This document shows, piece after piece, positions 43,889 through 52,212 of a stretch of 52,265 nt of DNA. Position numbers and translations under genes: made by a program. Each line of letters begins with the position of its first letter. Position 1 is the first letter of the stretch. Under the pieces are notes generated by a model. The model ran no database searches. It saw nothing but the letters and a program-made list of their open reading frames with translations, and was not told where the DNA came from. The stretch is from JAQVOO01 sp964524755 (GTDB taxonomy: Bacteria > Spirochaetota > Spirochaetia > Sphaerochaetales > Sphaerochaetaceae): NCBI GenBank assembly GCA_964524755.1, contig CAZGDR010000003.1, positions 1-52,265 on the forward strand, given 5' to 3'.

Positions 43889-43968
43889 ATTCTTTTCACC
43901 TTTACCATGATTGCTTAATATCCCTATCATAGAACAAGTAAGAAAATAATAAAAGAACTACCAATCTA

Positions 43969-43997
43969 TTGACAACCTTAGAGTATTAGTGTACTAG
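43969..43997 (+). promoter_or_regulatory. Promoter and operator of the ABC transporter operon
   Basis: TTGACA (43969-43974), 17-base spacer, TACTAG (43992-43997). The inverted repeat TAGT-GT-ACTA (43987-43996) overlaps the -10 and is a candidate site for the GntR-type regulator encoded in the same operon. Confidence 0.5.
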
Positions 43998-44025
43998 TTA
44001 TTTAAGACACTATAAGGAGCAGATT

Positions 44026-44868
44026 ATGATACATATGCACAACGTCGGTTTCCAATATGGGAAAACACCGTTGTTTAAAGCCCTAGATCTCGATATTAAG
44101 AAAGGAAATATTTACGGCCTCTTAGGAATAAATGGAGCAGGAAAAACTACCTTACTCAAACTCATCTCCGGCCAACTATTTCCACAAGAGGGAGAAGCCA
44201 GAGTCTTGGGTTATAACCCAGTCTTGCGCAGCTCAGCTATGTTAGAAGATCTTTTCCACCTACCGGAGGAATTCTTCCTCCCTTCCATGCGAGGAGACCA
44301 ATATTTAGCTCTCTATGCCCCCTTTTATCCAAAGTTTGATTATGAAGCTTTCGATCGCTACTGTAATGATTTTGATCTTGATCTCAATCAGAAATTACAT
44401 GAACTCTCTTTTGGCCAGAAAAAGAAATTCCTCCTCTCTTTTGGGTTAGCTTCCCAAACAGCATTAGTAATTTTGGATGAACCAACTAACGGCTTAGATA
44501 TCCCGTCTAAGAGTCAGTTTCGCCGCACCGTAGCTTCTGCGATGACTGAAGAACGTACGTTTATCATCAGCACTCACCAAGTACGCGACACGGAAAATTT
44601 AATTGACCCCATCATTATTATCCACGCAGGTAACGTTGTGTTGGATGCAAGTCTGGCCCGTTTAGCTGAACATTTCACCATAGAAGTAGAAAAAAATGAA
44701 CCCTCAGGGTCACACATCGTCTACAGCGAAAAAATTCCTACGGGATGGGTTACAATGCAACATCGCCAAGAAGATTCGCCAGAGACTCCCATCGACTTAG
44801 AAACGCTCTTTAACGCTGTTATCGCTAACCCCCTCGCCTTTACATCTTTAATGGGAGAAAACATATGA
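44026..44868 (+). CDS. ABC transporter ATP-binding protein
   Basis: A 280-residue ABC ATPase. Walker A GINGAGKTTLLK, the signature as LSFGQKKKFLL, Walker B ALVILDEPTNGLD and the switch STHQ are all present. The C-terminal 60 residues follow the nucleotide-binding domain. It pairs with the permease in the overlapping next gene (ATGA). YtrA-type regulator operons of this kind often respond to envelope stress or antimicrobial peptides in Firmicutes; the role here is inference. AAGGAG precedes the ATG. Confidence 0.92.
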   Translation: MIHMHNVGFQYGKTPLFKALDLDIKKGNIYGLLGINGAGKTTLLKLISGQLFPQEGEARVLGYNPVLRSSAMLEDLFHLPEEFFLPSMRGDQYLALYAPFYPKFDYEAFDRYCNDFDLDLNQKLHELSFGQKKKFLLSFGLASQTALVILDEPTNGLDIPSKSQFRRTVASAMTEERTFIISTHQVRDTENLIDPIIIIHAGNVVLDASLARLAEHFTIEVEKNEPSGSHIVYSEKIPTGWVTMQHRQEDSPETPIDLETLFNAVIANPLAFTSLMGENI

Positions 44869-45629
44869 AATTTCTACGTGTTATAAATAAAGAAATACAA
44901 GAAAGTAAGCGTAGTTTACTTATCTATAGTCTCACTATATTCCTTGTTCTTTTTGCCCAAGGGATGTTTAGTGCGTTCGTGAACCGCCAAGGAGGATACT
45001 CCCCTTCTATCTATAGAGAGATATTCCCTGGCTTCCTTTTTTTGGGAGGTTTTATCTTAACTAGTGTATTTTTCGCCCAAGATATGTTTGACAGAACGGG
45101 ACAACATAACTGGTTGACTCTTCCTGCTTCACAAGCTCACAAATTTTTAGCAAAAGGGGTGCTAACAGCTGTGGCCTATCCTGTAGTGTTATACCTCTTG
45201 TTTTTCTTCTCCTCTATTATTATAGAATTGCTTGCGCTTATTCTCTTTAAAGACCCTGTGTATCTGTTCAATCCTTTTGCCTTTGGGACCAACAAGCTGT
45301 TGATGCATTACATCGTAAATCAATCTATCTTTCTCCTTGGAGCAACGTATTTCAGAAAGGCTCATTTTATTAAAACGGTGTTATCGTTATCTCTGATTGG
45401 TATCGCTCTCAGCATTATCACAGCTTTTTTCGTGCGTATAGTTTTTGCCCCTTATTTCACCAGTATGCTTGGTATTCGTTTATCCTTTCCAAGCAATTTT
45501 CTGAATTCTCAATTTACTATCGTGCGTTGGGTAATGGGGCTCCTATATTGGGTTGCACTCCCTCTCTTCTGCTGGTTTACCGCCTATCTTCGTGTGAAGG
45601 AGGTACAGGCCACCGATGCAATTCAATAA
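44865..45629 (+). CDS. ABC transporter permease
   Basis: 254 residues with about six membrane helices and an N-terminal RVINKEIQESKRSL amphipathic stretch typical of ABC-2-like permeases. DRTGQHNWLTLPASQAHKFLAKGV, after the second helix, is a recognisable motif of exporters in which 'LTLPAS' precedes the cytoplasmic coupling loop. The substrate is unknown. It overlaps the ATPase gene by 4 bases and the regulator by 14. Confidence 0.8.
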   Translation: MKFLRVINKEIQESKRSLLIYSLTIFLVLFAQGMFSAFVNRQGGYSPSIYREIFPGFLFLGGFILTSVFFAQDMFDRTGQHNWLTLPASQAHKFLAKGVLTAVAYPVVLYLLFFFSSIIIELLALILFKDPVYLFNPFAFGTNKLLMHYIVNQSIFLLGATYFRKAHFIKTVLSLSLIGIALSIITAFFVRIVFAPYFTSMLGIRLSFPSNFLNSQFTIVRWVMGLLYWVALPLFCWFTAYLRVKEVQATDAIQ

Positions 45630-45990
45630 ACACACTGCCATTTATTTACAAATCGCCAACTATATGTACGATTGCATTCTAGATGAAGAATGGAACAATG
45701 GAGCTAGGATTCCTTCTATCCGGGATATGGCAATGCAACTCGAAGTGAATCCTAATACTGTCACTCGAGCATATACGCTACTACAAGAGGATGAAATAGT
45801 AGAAAATCAGCGCGGTATAGGTTACTTTACAGCTCTAGATGCCCGCGAAAAGGTTTTGAAACGGAAACAAAAAGCATTCCTAGAGAATGAATTACCAAAC
45901 CTGTTTAATTCCATGCAACAGCTAGGGCTCACTCTACAAGACCTTCAACGCCAATATGAAAAATTTATTAAGGAGACCATTGAATCATGA
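45616..45990 (+). CDS. GntR-family transcriptional regulator, YtrA subfamily
   Basis: A 124-residue regulator. The winged helix-turn-helix is at about 8-75 (AIYLQIANYMYDCILDEEWNNG, IPSIRDMAMQLEVNPNTVTRAYTLLQEDEIVENQRGIGYF), followed by only about 45 residues, the short helical dimerisation tail of the YtrA type. It is the third gene of the operon instead of the first, the usual place for YtrA. It probably represses its own operon through the repeat at 43987-43996. GGAGG is ten bases upstream. Confidence 0.88.
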   Translation: MQFNKHTAIYLQIANYMYDCILDEEWNNGARIPSIRDMAMQLEVNPNTVTRAYTLLQEDEIVENQRGIGYFTALDAREKVLKRKQKAFLENELPNLFNSMQQLGLTLQDLQRQYEKFIKETIES

Positions 45991-46157
45991 AACCAAAAAG
46001 ATATACAAAAAAGAGTAATATGCTCCTCATGGGTGGGGGCCTATGTATCGTAGTGTTACTATTGGTCTCTATAATAACAGCTAGGGTTGTATTCGATACA
46101 TCACTACAGGTTCGCTCTCCCCAACAGAATGTGATTGTCATCGATTCAAACTTTTAA
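45987..46157 (+). CDS. Small single-span membrane protein, 56 residues
   Basis: A short frame starting in an ATGA overlap with the regulator stop, read with AGGAG 11 bases upstream. It has a basic start (MKPKRYTKKSN), one hydrophobic helix (about 12-33, GGGLCIVVLLLVSIITA), and a 23-residue polar tail (VRSPQQNVIVIDSNF at the end). The basic N-terminus suggests the tail is outside. It is likely part of the ABC operon, perhaps an accessory subunit. No family recognised. Confidence 0.7.
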   Translation: MKPKRYTKKSNMLLMGGGLCIVVLLLVSIITARVVFDTSLQVRSPQQNVIVIDSNF

Positions 46158-46299
46158 AAAGCAAGCTAACCGCTACAGTAGCATTCCTACAAGAGAGGTT
46201 CAGAAAGCATGGCTAAGAAAATAGGATATTCTTGCATTTCTTCTTCAATTCTAGATTACTCAGAACTAATTGCGTTTTAAAACCTATTAACAGTTTTTA

Positions 46300-46328
46300 T
46301 TGCTATCACAAATAAAACCCAGTACCAT
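46300..46328 (+). promoter_or_regulatory. Promoter candidate for the DUF1576 operon
   Basis: TTGCTA (46300-46305), 17-base spacer, TACCAT (46323-46328), 22 bases before the ATG, which has AAGGAG. Confidence 0.45.
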
Positions 46329-46350
46329 ACAGCCACAAAGGAGACGCTGT

Positions 46351-47622
46351 ATGATCGAAAAGAATGAACGTATCCGTTATATCGCACTACTTTGCATATT
46401 ACTAGCTATCCTCATAGCTAGCTTTTTCGTGGATGGAGTTAAAAAAAGTATAGCTGATTTCATTACCATACAAAGATCTTCTTCTCGTCTTATCCAGGAT
46501 TTTACCGTTATTGGTATTGGAGGAGCCCTCCTTAATGCCTCTCTAGTAGCCTTAATTGGACTATGCTTAGTCTTCTTCTCTTCGGTTTCTCTAGCAGGAC
46601 CAACCATTGCAGCCATATTCACCCTTCTCGGTTTTGGTTTTTTTGGCAAAACACCCTTAAATGGTCTTCCTATTATGGCTGGAGTTTGGGTTGCAGCCCG
46701 CATTGCTCGGCAAACTCTTGGCTCCTATAGCTTAATTGCTCTATTTGGAACGGCACTAGGGCCCATGGTGACTTACCTGATGTTTGAAACAGCACTCCCC
46801 TTAAGTCTCTCCATTCCTATTGCATGTATAGCCGGTTTGGCAACAGGCATTATCTTACCGGCTATTGCCGGCACTATGCTACAACAACACCATGGATACA
46901 ACCTCTACAACATTGGCTTTAGTTGTGGTTTTATTGGATTATTTGTCTCTTCAACTCTCCGTGTTATGAAGCAAATGCAACCCATCTCAATCCAATGGAA
47001 TGAACAGGGTCATCCAGTTTTAACGGCACTCATCCCTGCCGTTGCTATGCTACTTTGCAGTGTGGGCTTAATCTCCTCAAACGACTCTTTCAAAATACTG
47101 TTTCTAGATACAAGAGAATTACAACACCTATCAGGAAGGCTACCCACCGACTATTTTGATGCGGTTAACTCAGGCGCCCCCTGGCTTAATATGGGGCTTT
47201 TAGCTTTCGCTTCATTTCTTTTTGTCCTCATCACTGGAGCCCCTTTCAATGGGCCCGTCATAGGGGGAATCTTTACGGTGATTGGGTTTGGAGCTTTTGG
47301 AAAATCTCTTAAAAACTGTTGGCCCATAGTGCTTGGAGTATGCCTTGGCATCTTGTTGTTTAGAAAAGAATTTACTGATCCAGGTCCAATCCTAGCAGCC
47401 CTCTTTGCTACCACACTTGCCCCCATAGCGGGACAATTTGGTATCCTGGCTGGCATAATAGCGGGTCTTATCCACTTTATTATGGTAGAATCAACAGCTG
47501 CTTGGCATGGCGGACTAGACCTATATAACAACGGTTTTGCTGGAGGACTGACAGCCACATTTATAATCACCATCTTACATTGGTTCCAAACAAATCGCTC
47601 AAAGGAGGATTTTAAACTGTGA
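46351..47622 (+). CDS. DUF1576-type polytopic membrane protein with internal duplication
   Basis: 423 residues with about eleven to twelve membrane helices. The two halves are clearly related: GPTIAAIFTLLGFGFFGKTP (from about residue 83) corresponds to GPVIGGIFTVIGFGAFGKSL (from about 301), and GYNLYNIGFSCGFIG (about 182) to GLDLYNNGFAGGLTA (about 389). Duplicated halves of this kind suggest a transporter or channel. I believe it belongs to DUF1576, without known function. The ATG at 46351 has AAGGAG; the frame from 46300 runs over the promoter. It overlaps the next gene as GTGA. Confidence 0.78.
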   Translation: MIEKNERIRYIALLCILLAILIASFFVDGVKKSIADFITIQRSSSRLIQDFTVIGIGGALLNASLVALIGLCLVFFSSVSLAGPTIAAIFTLLGFGFFGKTPLNGLPIMAGVWVAARIARQTLGSYSLIALFGTALGPMVTYLMFETALPLSLSIPIACIAGLATGIILPAIAGTMLQQHHGYNLYNIGFSCGFIGLFVSSTLRVMKQMQPISIQWNEQGHPVLTALIPAVAMLLCSVGLISSNDSFKILFLDTRELQHLSGRLPTDYFDAVNSGAPWLNMGLLAFASFLFVLITGAPFNGPVIGGIFTVIGFGAFGKSLKNCWPIVLGVCLGILLFRKEFTDPGPILAALFATTLAPIAGQFGILAGIIAGLIHFIMVESTAAWHGGLDLYNNGFAGGLTATFIITILHWFQTNRSKEDFKL

Positions 47623-48002
47623 AACGCAAAGATTTTCTCAACCGTTTGATTGGAGAGGTCACTAACTTCCTCTTAGAAGGCAATCCGCTTCGACTCGTAG
47701 TCTCGCTCCATCAGGAAGATGACGGGGCCCATTTAAGTTTCTTTGACGACCGCAAACGTAGCGAACAAGAACTTCAAAGCATTCGAGCTTCACTAAACCC
47801 CAAACATACCCGGCCAGAATTAGCCGGTTACTATGGTATGATGGCGGGATATGATGCCTCTTGGGGAGCAAGGCTCAAATTGATTGGCTGGCAAATCAAA
47901 AGTGCTACGGTTAGAAATACTGATAGTGGCCTGCAAATTGATCTCTGGCTGGGTAGTGATGCTTTTAACCCAGATAACTTTACTATAGAAAAAGAAAATT
48001 AA
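47619..48002 (+). CDS. Small soluble protein encoded with the DUF1576 gene
   Basis: A 127-residue protein of unknown function; GTG start overlapping the DUF1576 stop by 4 bases, with GGAGG upstream. The N-terminus is basic and helical (KRKDFLNRLIGEVTNFLLEG), then a beta-alpha part (LRLVVSLHQEDDGAHLSFFDDRKRSEQELQSIRASL), then YYGMMAGYDASWGARLKLIGWQIKSATV. No signal peptide or helix spanning the membrane. The tight coupling suggests a cytoplasmic partner of the membrane protein. Confidence 0.7.
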   Translation: MKRKDFLNRLIGEVTNFLLEGNPLRLVVSLHQEDDGAHLSFFDDRKRSEQELQSIRASLNPKHTRPELAGYYGMMAGYDASWGARLKLIGWQIKSATVRNTDSGLQIDLWLGSDAFNPDNFTIEKEN

Positions 48003-48034
48003 TCACATTCGCAAGGATTATTATAGGGAACGAG

Positions 48035-48895
48035 ATGCACAAGAAACACCAATCACGAGTTGTATTTATTGGATTTACATATATATGGTCTTTTTTGTTA
48101 TGGGGCATTAGTATTTTTCTCTCACTTACAGGAAAGGTCACACTTCTGGAAAGTCCGGATTTATTGCAGGGTCTCTTACACAAAACAATCAATAGAGATC
48201 TCTACACAATCACACTATTGAGCACATTGGCGGGCTATGGTCCTCTTCTCGCGACTGCCTTGATCACTATATGCATCCCAACAACCAGAAAATATTTTAT
48301 CAATGCGTTCAAGTGTAAGACTCCACTCAAATATGTTCTGCAGATTATTGGTCTATTTTTAGTGATAACCATGATCCCAACCCTCCCGTTGCTCATCACA
48401 AAAGGTTTTAACGCACCTCCTACATGGTCATTACTAGGATTCTTCTTGTTGTTTTTCGCTTATCAGTTTATTACCGCGGCTACAGAAGAACTAGGTTGGA
48501 GAGGCTATCTACTCCCTTCCCTGCTTGAAGAAAAGACTCCTTGGAAAGCAAGTTTGTCCATAGGCCTAATTTGGGCTGTATGGCATACCCCCATAATTTT
48601 ATACGTATTTTATATCCAAGGCCTGTCAGTTTTTCAAATCATTGCCTCCTTTATTGGCTTCATAGCAGGCACAATTGCCATGGCAACTGTACACACCTAC
48701 TATTATATAAAAACAAAAAACATCCTTTTTAATATGTTCATTCATGCCATAGCAAATACCCTTCCTATGGTAGCAGGAATGTTGGTTACGAGTTCTTATG
48801 AGATTGCCGTAGCTGTTCAAGTACTCCTTTGGGGATTCGTACTCTTCATCACCCAAAAGAATAAAGATCTCTTTGATACCCTACAGGAACTCTAA
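48035..48895 (+). CDS. CPBP-family intramembrane metalloprotease (CAAX protease-like)
   Basis: 286 residues with about eight membrane helices. The family motifs are intact: EELGWRGYLLPSL (EExxWRG), GLIWAVWHTPIIL (WxxxH) and FIHAIANT. It should be a membrane glutamic/metal-type protease with unknown substrate; bacterial members often take part in bacteriocin immunity or membrane-anchored regulator processing. AGGG lies upstream of the ATG. It has no clear link to its neighbours and may be transcribed with the DUF1576 pair (32-base gap). Confidence 0.88.
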   Translation: MHKKHQSRVVFIGFTYIWSFLLWGISIFLSLTGKVTLLESPDLLQGLLHKTINRDLYTITLLSTLAGYGPLLATALITICIPTTRKYFINAFKCKTPLKYVLQIIGLFLVITMIPTLPLLITKGFNAPPTWSLLGFFLLFFAYQFITAATEELGWRGYLLPSLLEEKTPWKASLSIGLIWAVWHTPIILYVFYIQGLSVFQIIASFIGFIAGTIAMATVHTYYYIKTKNILFNMFIHAIANTLPMVAGMLVTSSYEIAVAVQVLLWGFVLFITQKNKDLFDTLQEL

Positions 48896-49158
48896 TAGTT
48901 GACTGTGGTTGCAGTATCTGCAGTAAGTCTAATAGTTAATCAGGATTATTGAAGCTTTAAATAAACTCTTTAGTTGGAGTGTAAGGTTTCAAGACTTTGG
49001 AACTTTTGCCGAGTTATTTTGCACTCCATCTTGAATAATGCTAGGATACTAGATAGTTGTAACTAAATTCTAATTCACTAAAATAGTCATTAAAAACCTA
49101 TTGGTTAACTTAACATTGTGAGATAAACTATTGGCATAATAAAATATGAGGACAAATT
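48896..49158. other. Intergenic region upstream of hppA with a nested stem-loop
   Basis: 263 bases without a gene. It contains two nested helices: outer TGGAGTG (48975-48981) with CACTCCA (49022-49028), inner AAGGTTTC (48983-48990) with GGAACTTT (48999-49006). The direct repeat TCTAATAGTT is at 48891 and 48928. Possible hppA promoter elements near 49101-49140 are weak. Nothing else recognised. Confidence 0.5.
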
Positions 49159-51309
49159 ATGATAGGTTTTGTTATTATTGTTTCTATTGGGGCTTTAGTG
49201 TTTGCCATCATCAACTTCTACGGTGTTAAAAAGAAGGATGCTGGTACAGATGAGATGAAACAAATTGCATCGGCAATAGCAGAAGGGGCAACAGCCTTTT
49301 TAGTGCTTGAGTATTCAATCATTGTAAAAGTTGTGGCCATCATTGCCGTTTTGCTGGGAGTAGTTGTCTCTATATCAAGTGCATTTGCCTTTATCCTTGG
49401 TGTCACTATGAGTGCACTTGCCGGATGGATTGGCATGAACATAGCAACGATCAGTAATGTACGGGTCTCTAATGAAGCGCGCCTAACTAAAAACCTAGGC
49501 CAAGCTCTCCGTGTTGCTTTCCGAGGAGGTTCTGTAATGGGCCTCTGTGTTGGAGGCTTTGCACTACTTGGCTTAGCTATTGTTTATGTAGTATTTGGCG
49601 TTTGGTTCAAACAAGTCTCTCCTGAAAACCTCACCTTCCATACTAACTGGCTAGGTATCTCAGACATCCCCTTCACCATGACCGTTAGTGCATATGCTTT
49701 AGGATGTTCCATTATAGCAATGTTTAACCGTGTAGGAGGAGGGATCTATACAAAGGCTGCTGATATGGGAGCTGACTTGGTAGGCAAGACAGAAGCTGGG
49801 ATTCCTGAAGATGACCCCCGCAACCCAGCCACCATTGCTGATAATGTAGGAGATAACGTTGGAGATGTCGCGGGTCTTGGATCAGACTTATTAGAAAGTT
49901 ATGTGGGAGCCCTTGTTTCTGCAATGATTTTGGCAGCATATCTCTATTTTTCCAATGGGAATATTCCTGTGTCATTAGTTTCAAAGCTCATCTATGTACC
50001 CCTACTCATCGCGGCAGCTGGCATTCTCTCCTCAATGATAGGAATTCTCTTTCTGTTGGTGAAAAAAGTATCCTCCAATCCACACAGAGAGCTCAATGCT
50101 GCGACCTTCATGGGCGCAGGTTTGACTATTATCTCATCTGGATTCATCTCATACTTTATGTTTTATTCTGAGGATCTCAGCTCCTTTAATTTTGCCCTAG
50201 GGGCCTTATCACCATGGGTATGTGCAGTATTAGGCATATTAAGTGGTATTGCCATTGGCCGTGTCGCTGAATACTACACTAGCTATGATTACAAGCCAAC
50301 CCAAAAATTAGCTGCAAGCTCCCAAGAAGGAGCAGCGCTTATCATTACCGAAGGGATGAGTGTTGGTATGGTCTCTGTTATTACCCCAGTTCTTATTCTT
50401 GGAGCTGTCATTATCGCTGCAAATGTAACCGCGGGTCTCTATGGCGTAGCTATGGCCGCTATCGGTATGCTCAGCTTTGTGACGGTCACGGTCTCCGTGG
50501 ATACGTTTGGACCGATTGCCGATAATGCTGGGGGAATAAGCGAAATGGCTAAACTGCATCCCGATGTGCGTGGCATCACCGACAAGCTTGATGCAGTAGG
50601 AAACACTACTGCCGCCATAGGAAAGGGATTTGCTATTGGTTCAGCTACCCTTGCCGCCCTCTCCCTGTTCTCCTCCTACCTCTATGCACAAGCTGGCGAA
50701 AATGTGGTTCAAGGCGCAGATATGATTTTGAACATGATCAATCCTCTTACCCTTGTAGGAGCCTTGATTGGGGCAGCTCTCCCCTATTTATTTAGTGGAC
50801 TATTAATCGAAGCAGTGGCAAATGCTGCCCGCAAAATGGTACAAGAGGTTAGACGCCAGTTCAAGGCAGATCCAGGCATTATCCTAGGAACTTCACTCCC
50901 TGATTACAACACCTGTATCAGTATCAGTAGCGCGGGGGCGCTGTCTGAAATGAGAGTTCCAGCTCTTATTTCAGTTGCAACACCCCTGATAGCAGGGTTC
51001 CTCTTTGGAGCTGAATTTGTGGGTGGCCTTCTCATGGGGACGACGCTTTCTGCTGTCATGCTTGCCCTCTACACTGCTAACGCAGGGGGTGCATGGGACA
51101 ATGCCAAGAAATATGTGGAAGATGGTCACTACGGCGGAAAAGGTTCTAATGCTCACAATGCGGCCGTTGTCGGTGATACGGTGGGTGATCCACTTAAAGA
51201 TACCGTTGGCCCTTCCTTAGATATACTGATTAAAATTATGGCCATTGTTTCCTTAATTGCTGTTTCAATCTTCAGCAAATATAACTTATTTTCACTTTTA
51301 GTGAAATAA
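49159..51309 (+). CDS. hppA: Potassium-dependent membrane pyrophosphatase, probably Na+-pumping
   Basis: 716 residues with about sixteen membrane helices. It hydrolyses pyrophosphate and pumps H+ or Na+ outwards. Signatures: EDDPRNPATIADNVGDNVGDVAG, DTFGPIADNAGGI and GDTVGDPLKDTVGPSLDI. GNTTAAIGKG has Ala (about 485-486), not Lys, where potassium-independent enzymes have Lys, so it should need K+. Glu246 in DLLESYVGA occupies the position used by Na+-pumping pyrophosphatases, whereas K+-dependent H+ pumps have it one turn later; so Na+ pumping is predicted. ATGAGGA precedes the ATG. It lets the cell recover energy from biosynthetic pyrophosphate. Confidence 0.95.
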   Translation: MIGFVIIVSIGALVFAIINFYGVKKKDAGTDEMKQIASAIAEGATAFLVLEYSIIVKVVAIIAVLLGVVVSISSAFAFILGVTMSALAGWIGMNIATISNVRVSNEARLTKNLGQALRVAFRGGSVMGLCVGGFALLGLAIVYVVFGVWFKQVSPENLTFHTNWLGISDIPFTMTVSAYALGCSIIAMFNRVGGGIYTKAADMGADLVGKTEAGIPEDDPRNPATIADNVGDNVGDVAGLGSDLLESYVGALVSAMILAAYLYFSNGNIPVSLVSKLIYVPLLIAAAGILSSMIGILFLLVKKVSSNPHRELNAATFMGAGLTIISSGFISYFMFYSEDLSSFNFALGALSPWVCAVLGILSGIAIGRVAEYYTSYDYKPTQKLAASSQEGAALIITEGMSVGMVSVITPVLILGAVIIAANVTAGLYGVAMAAIGMLSFVTVTVSVDTFGPIADNAGGISEMAKLHPDVRGITDKLDAVGNTTAAIGKGFAIGSATLAALSLFSSYLYAQAGENVVQGADMILNMINPLTLVGALIGAALPYLFSGLLIEAVANAARKMVQEVRRQFKADPGIILGTSLPDYNTCISISSAGALSEMRVPALISVATPLIAGFLFGAEFVGGLLMGTTLSAVMLALYTANAGGAWDNAKKYVEDGHYGGKGSNAHNAAVVGDTVGDPLKDTVGPSLDILIKIMAIVSLIAVSIFSKYNLFSLLVK

Positions 51310-51325
51310 ATAGAGGAGCGTTCAG

Positions 51326-52099
51326 ATGATCTATTACTATGTGGTGTTTTTTCCTGTTGAAGCTATGATAGCTTCACAACTTGATCCAAAGAGTTTTGGT
51401 TCATACATGGCAAGAGGGTCTAAAAAAGGTTCTGCAGAATTATTGATGTTTGCCGAAGTCGAGGCTGGTTTTGGAGATTTTTTCGATTGGGAATACGCAA
51501 AGAAAAAATGTGTTCCTCACTCGGACGGGAGATTAAAACACTCCCTCTACCTCTCGATTTACCGGGTAATAGAACACATCCCCCTTGAACAATACAAAAA
51601 GATATATCTGGTCACGAAGGATGGTAGTACCCTCCCGCTTTCCCAAGAACCTTATCAAAAGCCAAGCAATTGGGAAGGCTATGGGCTATACAAAGAGCTT
51701 TGTCCTGTGTCTCCCTTCATTGCCAGCTCTTTAGACCCAAAGGCTCTAGCTGATTACATCATCAATGATACAGAGAAAAAGATAACGGTTCCTGCCATTA
51801 TTTTTAGTGATGTTAAGCACATCAATTTCGATGAGAAAAGAAAGACCGGCAATATTGGAACCATGTTCGACCGAGATTCCGATCACCTGCTTGATTGTAT
51901 TGATCTGGTGAGGAATCAAAAGGACAAAATTACAAAAACTATTGACCGCTCCTTTGATTCTAAATTCACCTATCAGATCGTAGATACAGGTTTTTATATT
52001 GCTAAAGGGAAAAGCATTCTTTTCTACCCTATGCCGACTTGGGAAGCTTTGAAAGAGATTGATTATGACTGGGGAAAGAGCGCCAACATCTTCTCCTAA
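51326..52099 (+). CDS. Protein of unknown function with two related halves
   Basis: A 257-residue soluble protein I do not recognise. It contains an internal duplication: residues 10-28 (PVEAMIASQLDPKSFGSYM) match 127-145 (PVSPFIASSLDPKALADYI), and each half ends in a strand pair and a P-x-W motif (QKPSNWEGYG, MPTWEALKE). No signal peptide or metal motif. AGGAG lies before the ATG, 16 bases after hppA, so it may be cotranscribed. A strong terminator follows. Confidence 0.65.
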   Translation: MIYYYVVFFPVEAMIASQLDPKSFGSYMARGSKKGSAELLMFAEVEAGFGDFFDWEYAKKKCVPHSDGRLKHSLYLSIYRVIEHIPLEQYKKIYLVTKDGSTLPLSQEPYQKPSNWEGYGLYKELCPVSPFIASSLDPKALADYIINDTEKKITVPAIIFSDVKHINFDEKRKTGNIGTMFDRDSDHLLDCIDLVRNQKDKITKTIDRSFDSKFTYQIVDTGFYIAKGKSILFYPMPTWEALKEIDYDWGKSANIFS

Positions 52100-52119
52100 G
52101 AACTTGAACCTAAAATCTT

Positions 52120-52151
52120 AGAGCCCTCTAGATTCTCTCTAGGAGGGCTCT
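52120..52151. terminator. Bidirectional intrinsic terminator
   Basis: AGAGCCCTC (52120-52128) pairs with GAGGGCTCT (52143-52151), 9 bp perfect, and TAGA/TCTA extends the stem past a one-base bulge. It is T-rich downstream on both strands and lies between convergent genes. Confidence 0.8.
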
Positions 52152-52212
52152 TGTATATTTCTTACTGCGAGACAGTTACGCTACAAACCTCAGAACCTTA
52201 AAGGTGCGACTC

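Noticed and set aside
46209..46280. A 23-codon frame (MAKKIGYSCISSSI...) between the 56-residue protein and DUF1576.
   Set aside because: The only possible ribosome site is ten bases away, it has no recognisable composition, and such frames are expected by chance.
48891..48937. Direct repeat TCTAATAGTT, two copies 37 bases apart after the CPBP gene.
   Set aside because: Two AT-rich ten-mers with no element between them; no sign of an insertion or attachment site.
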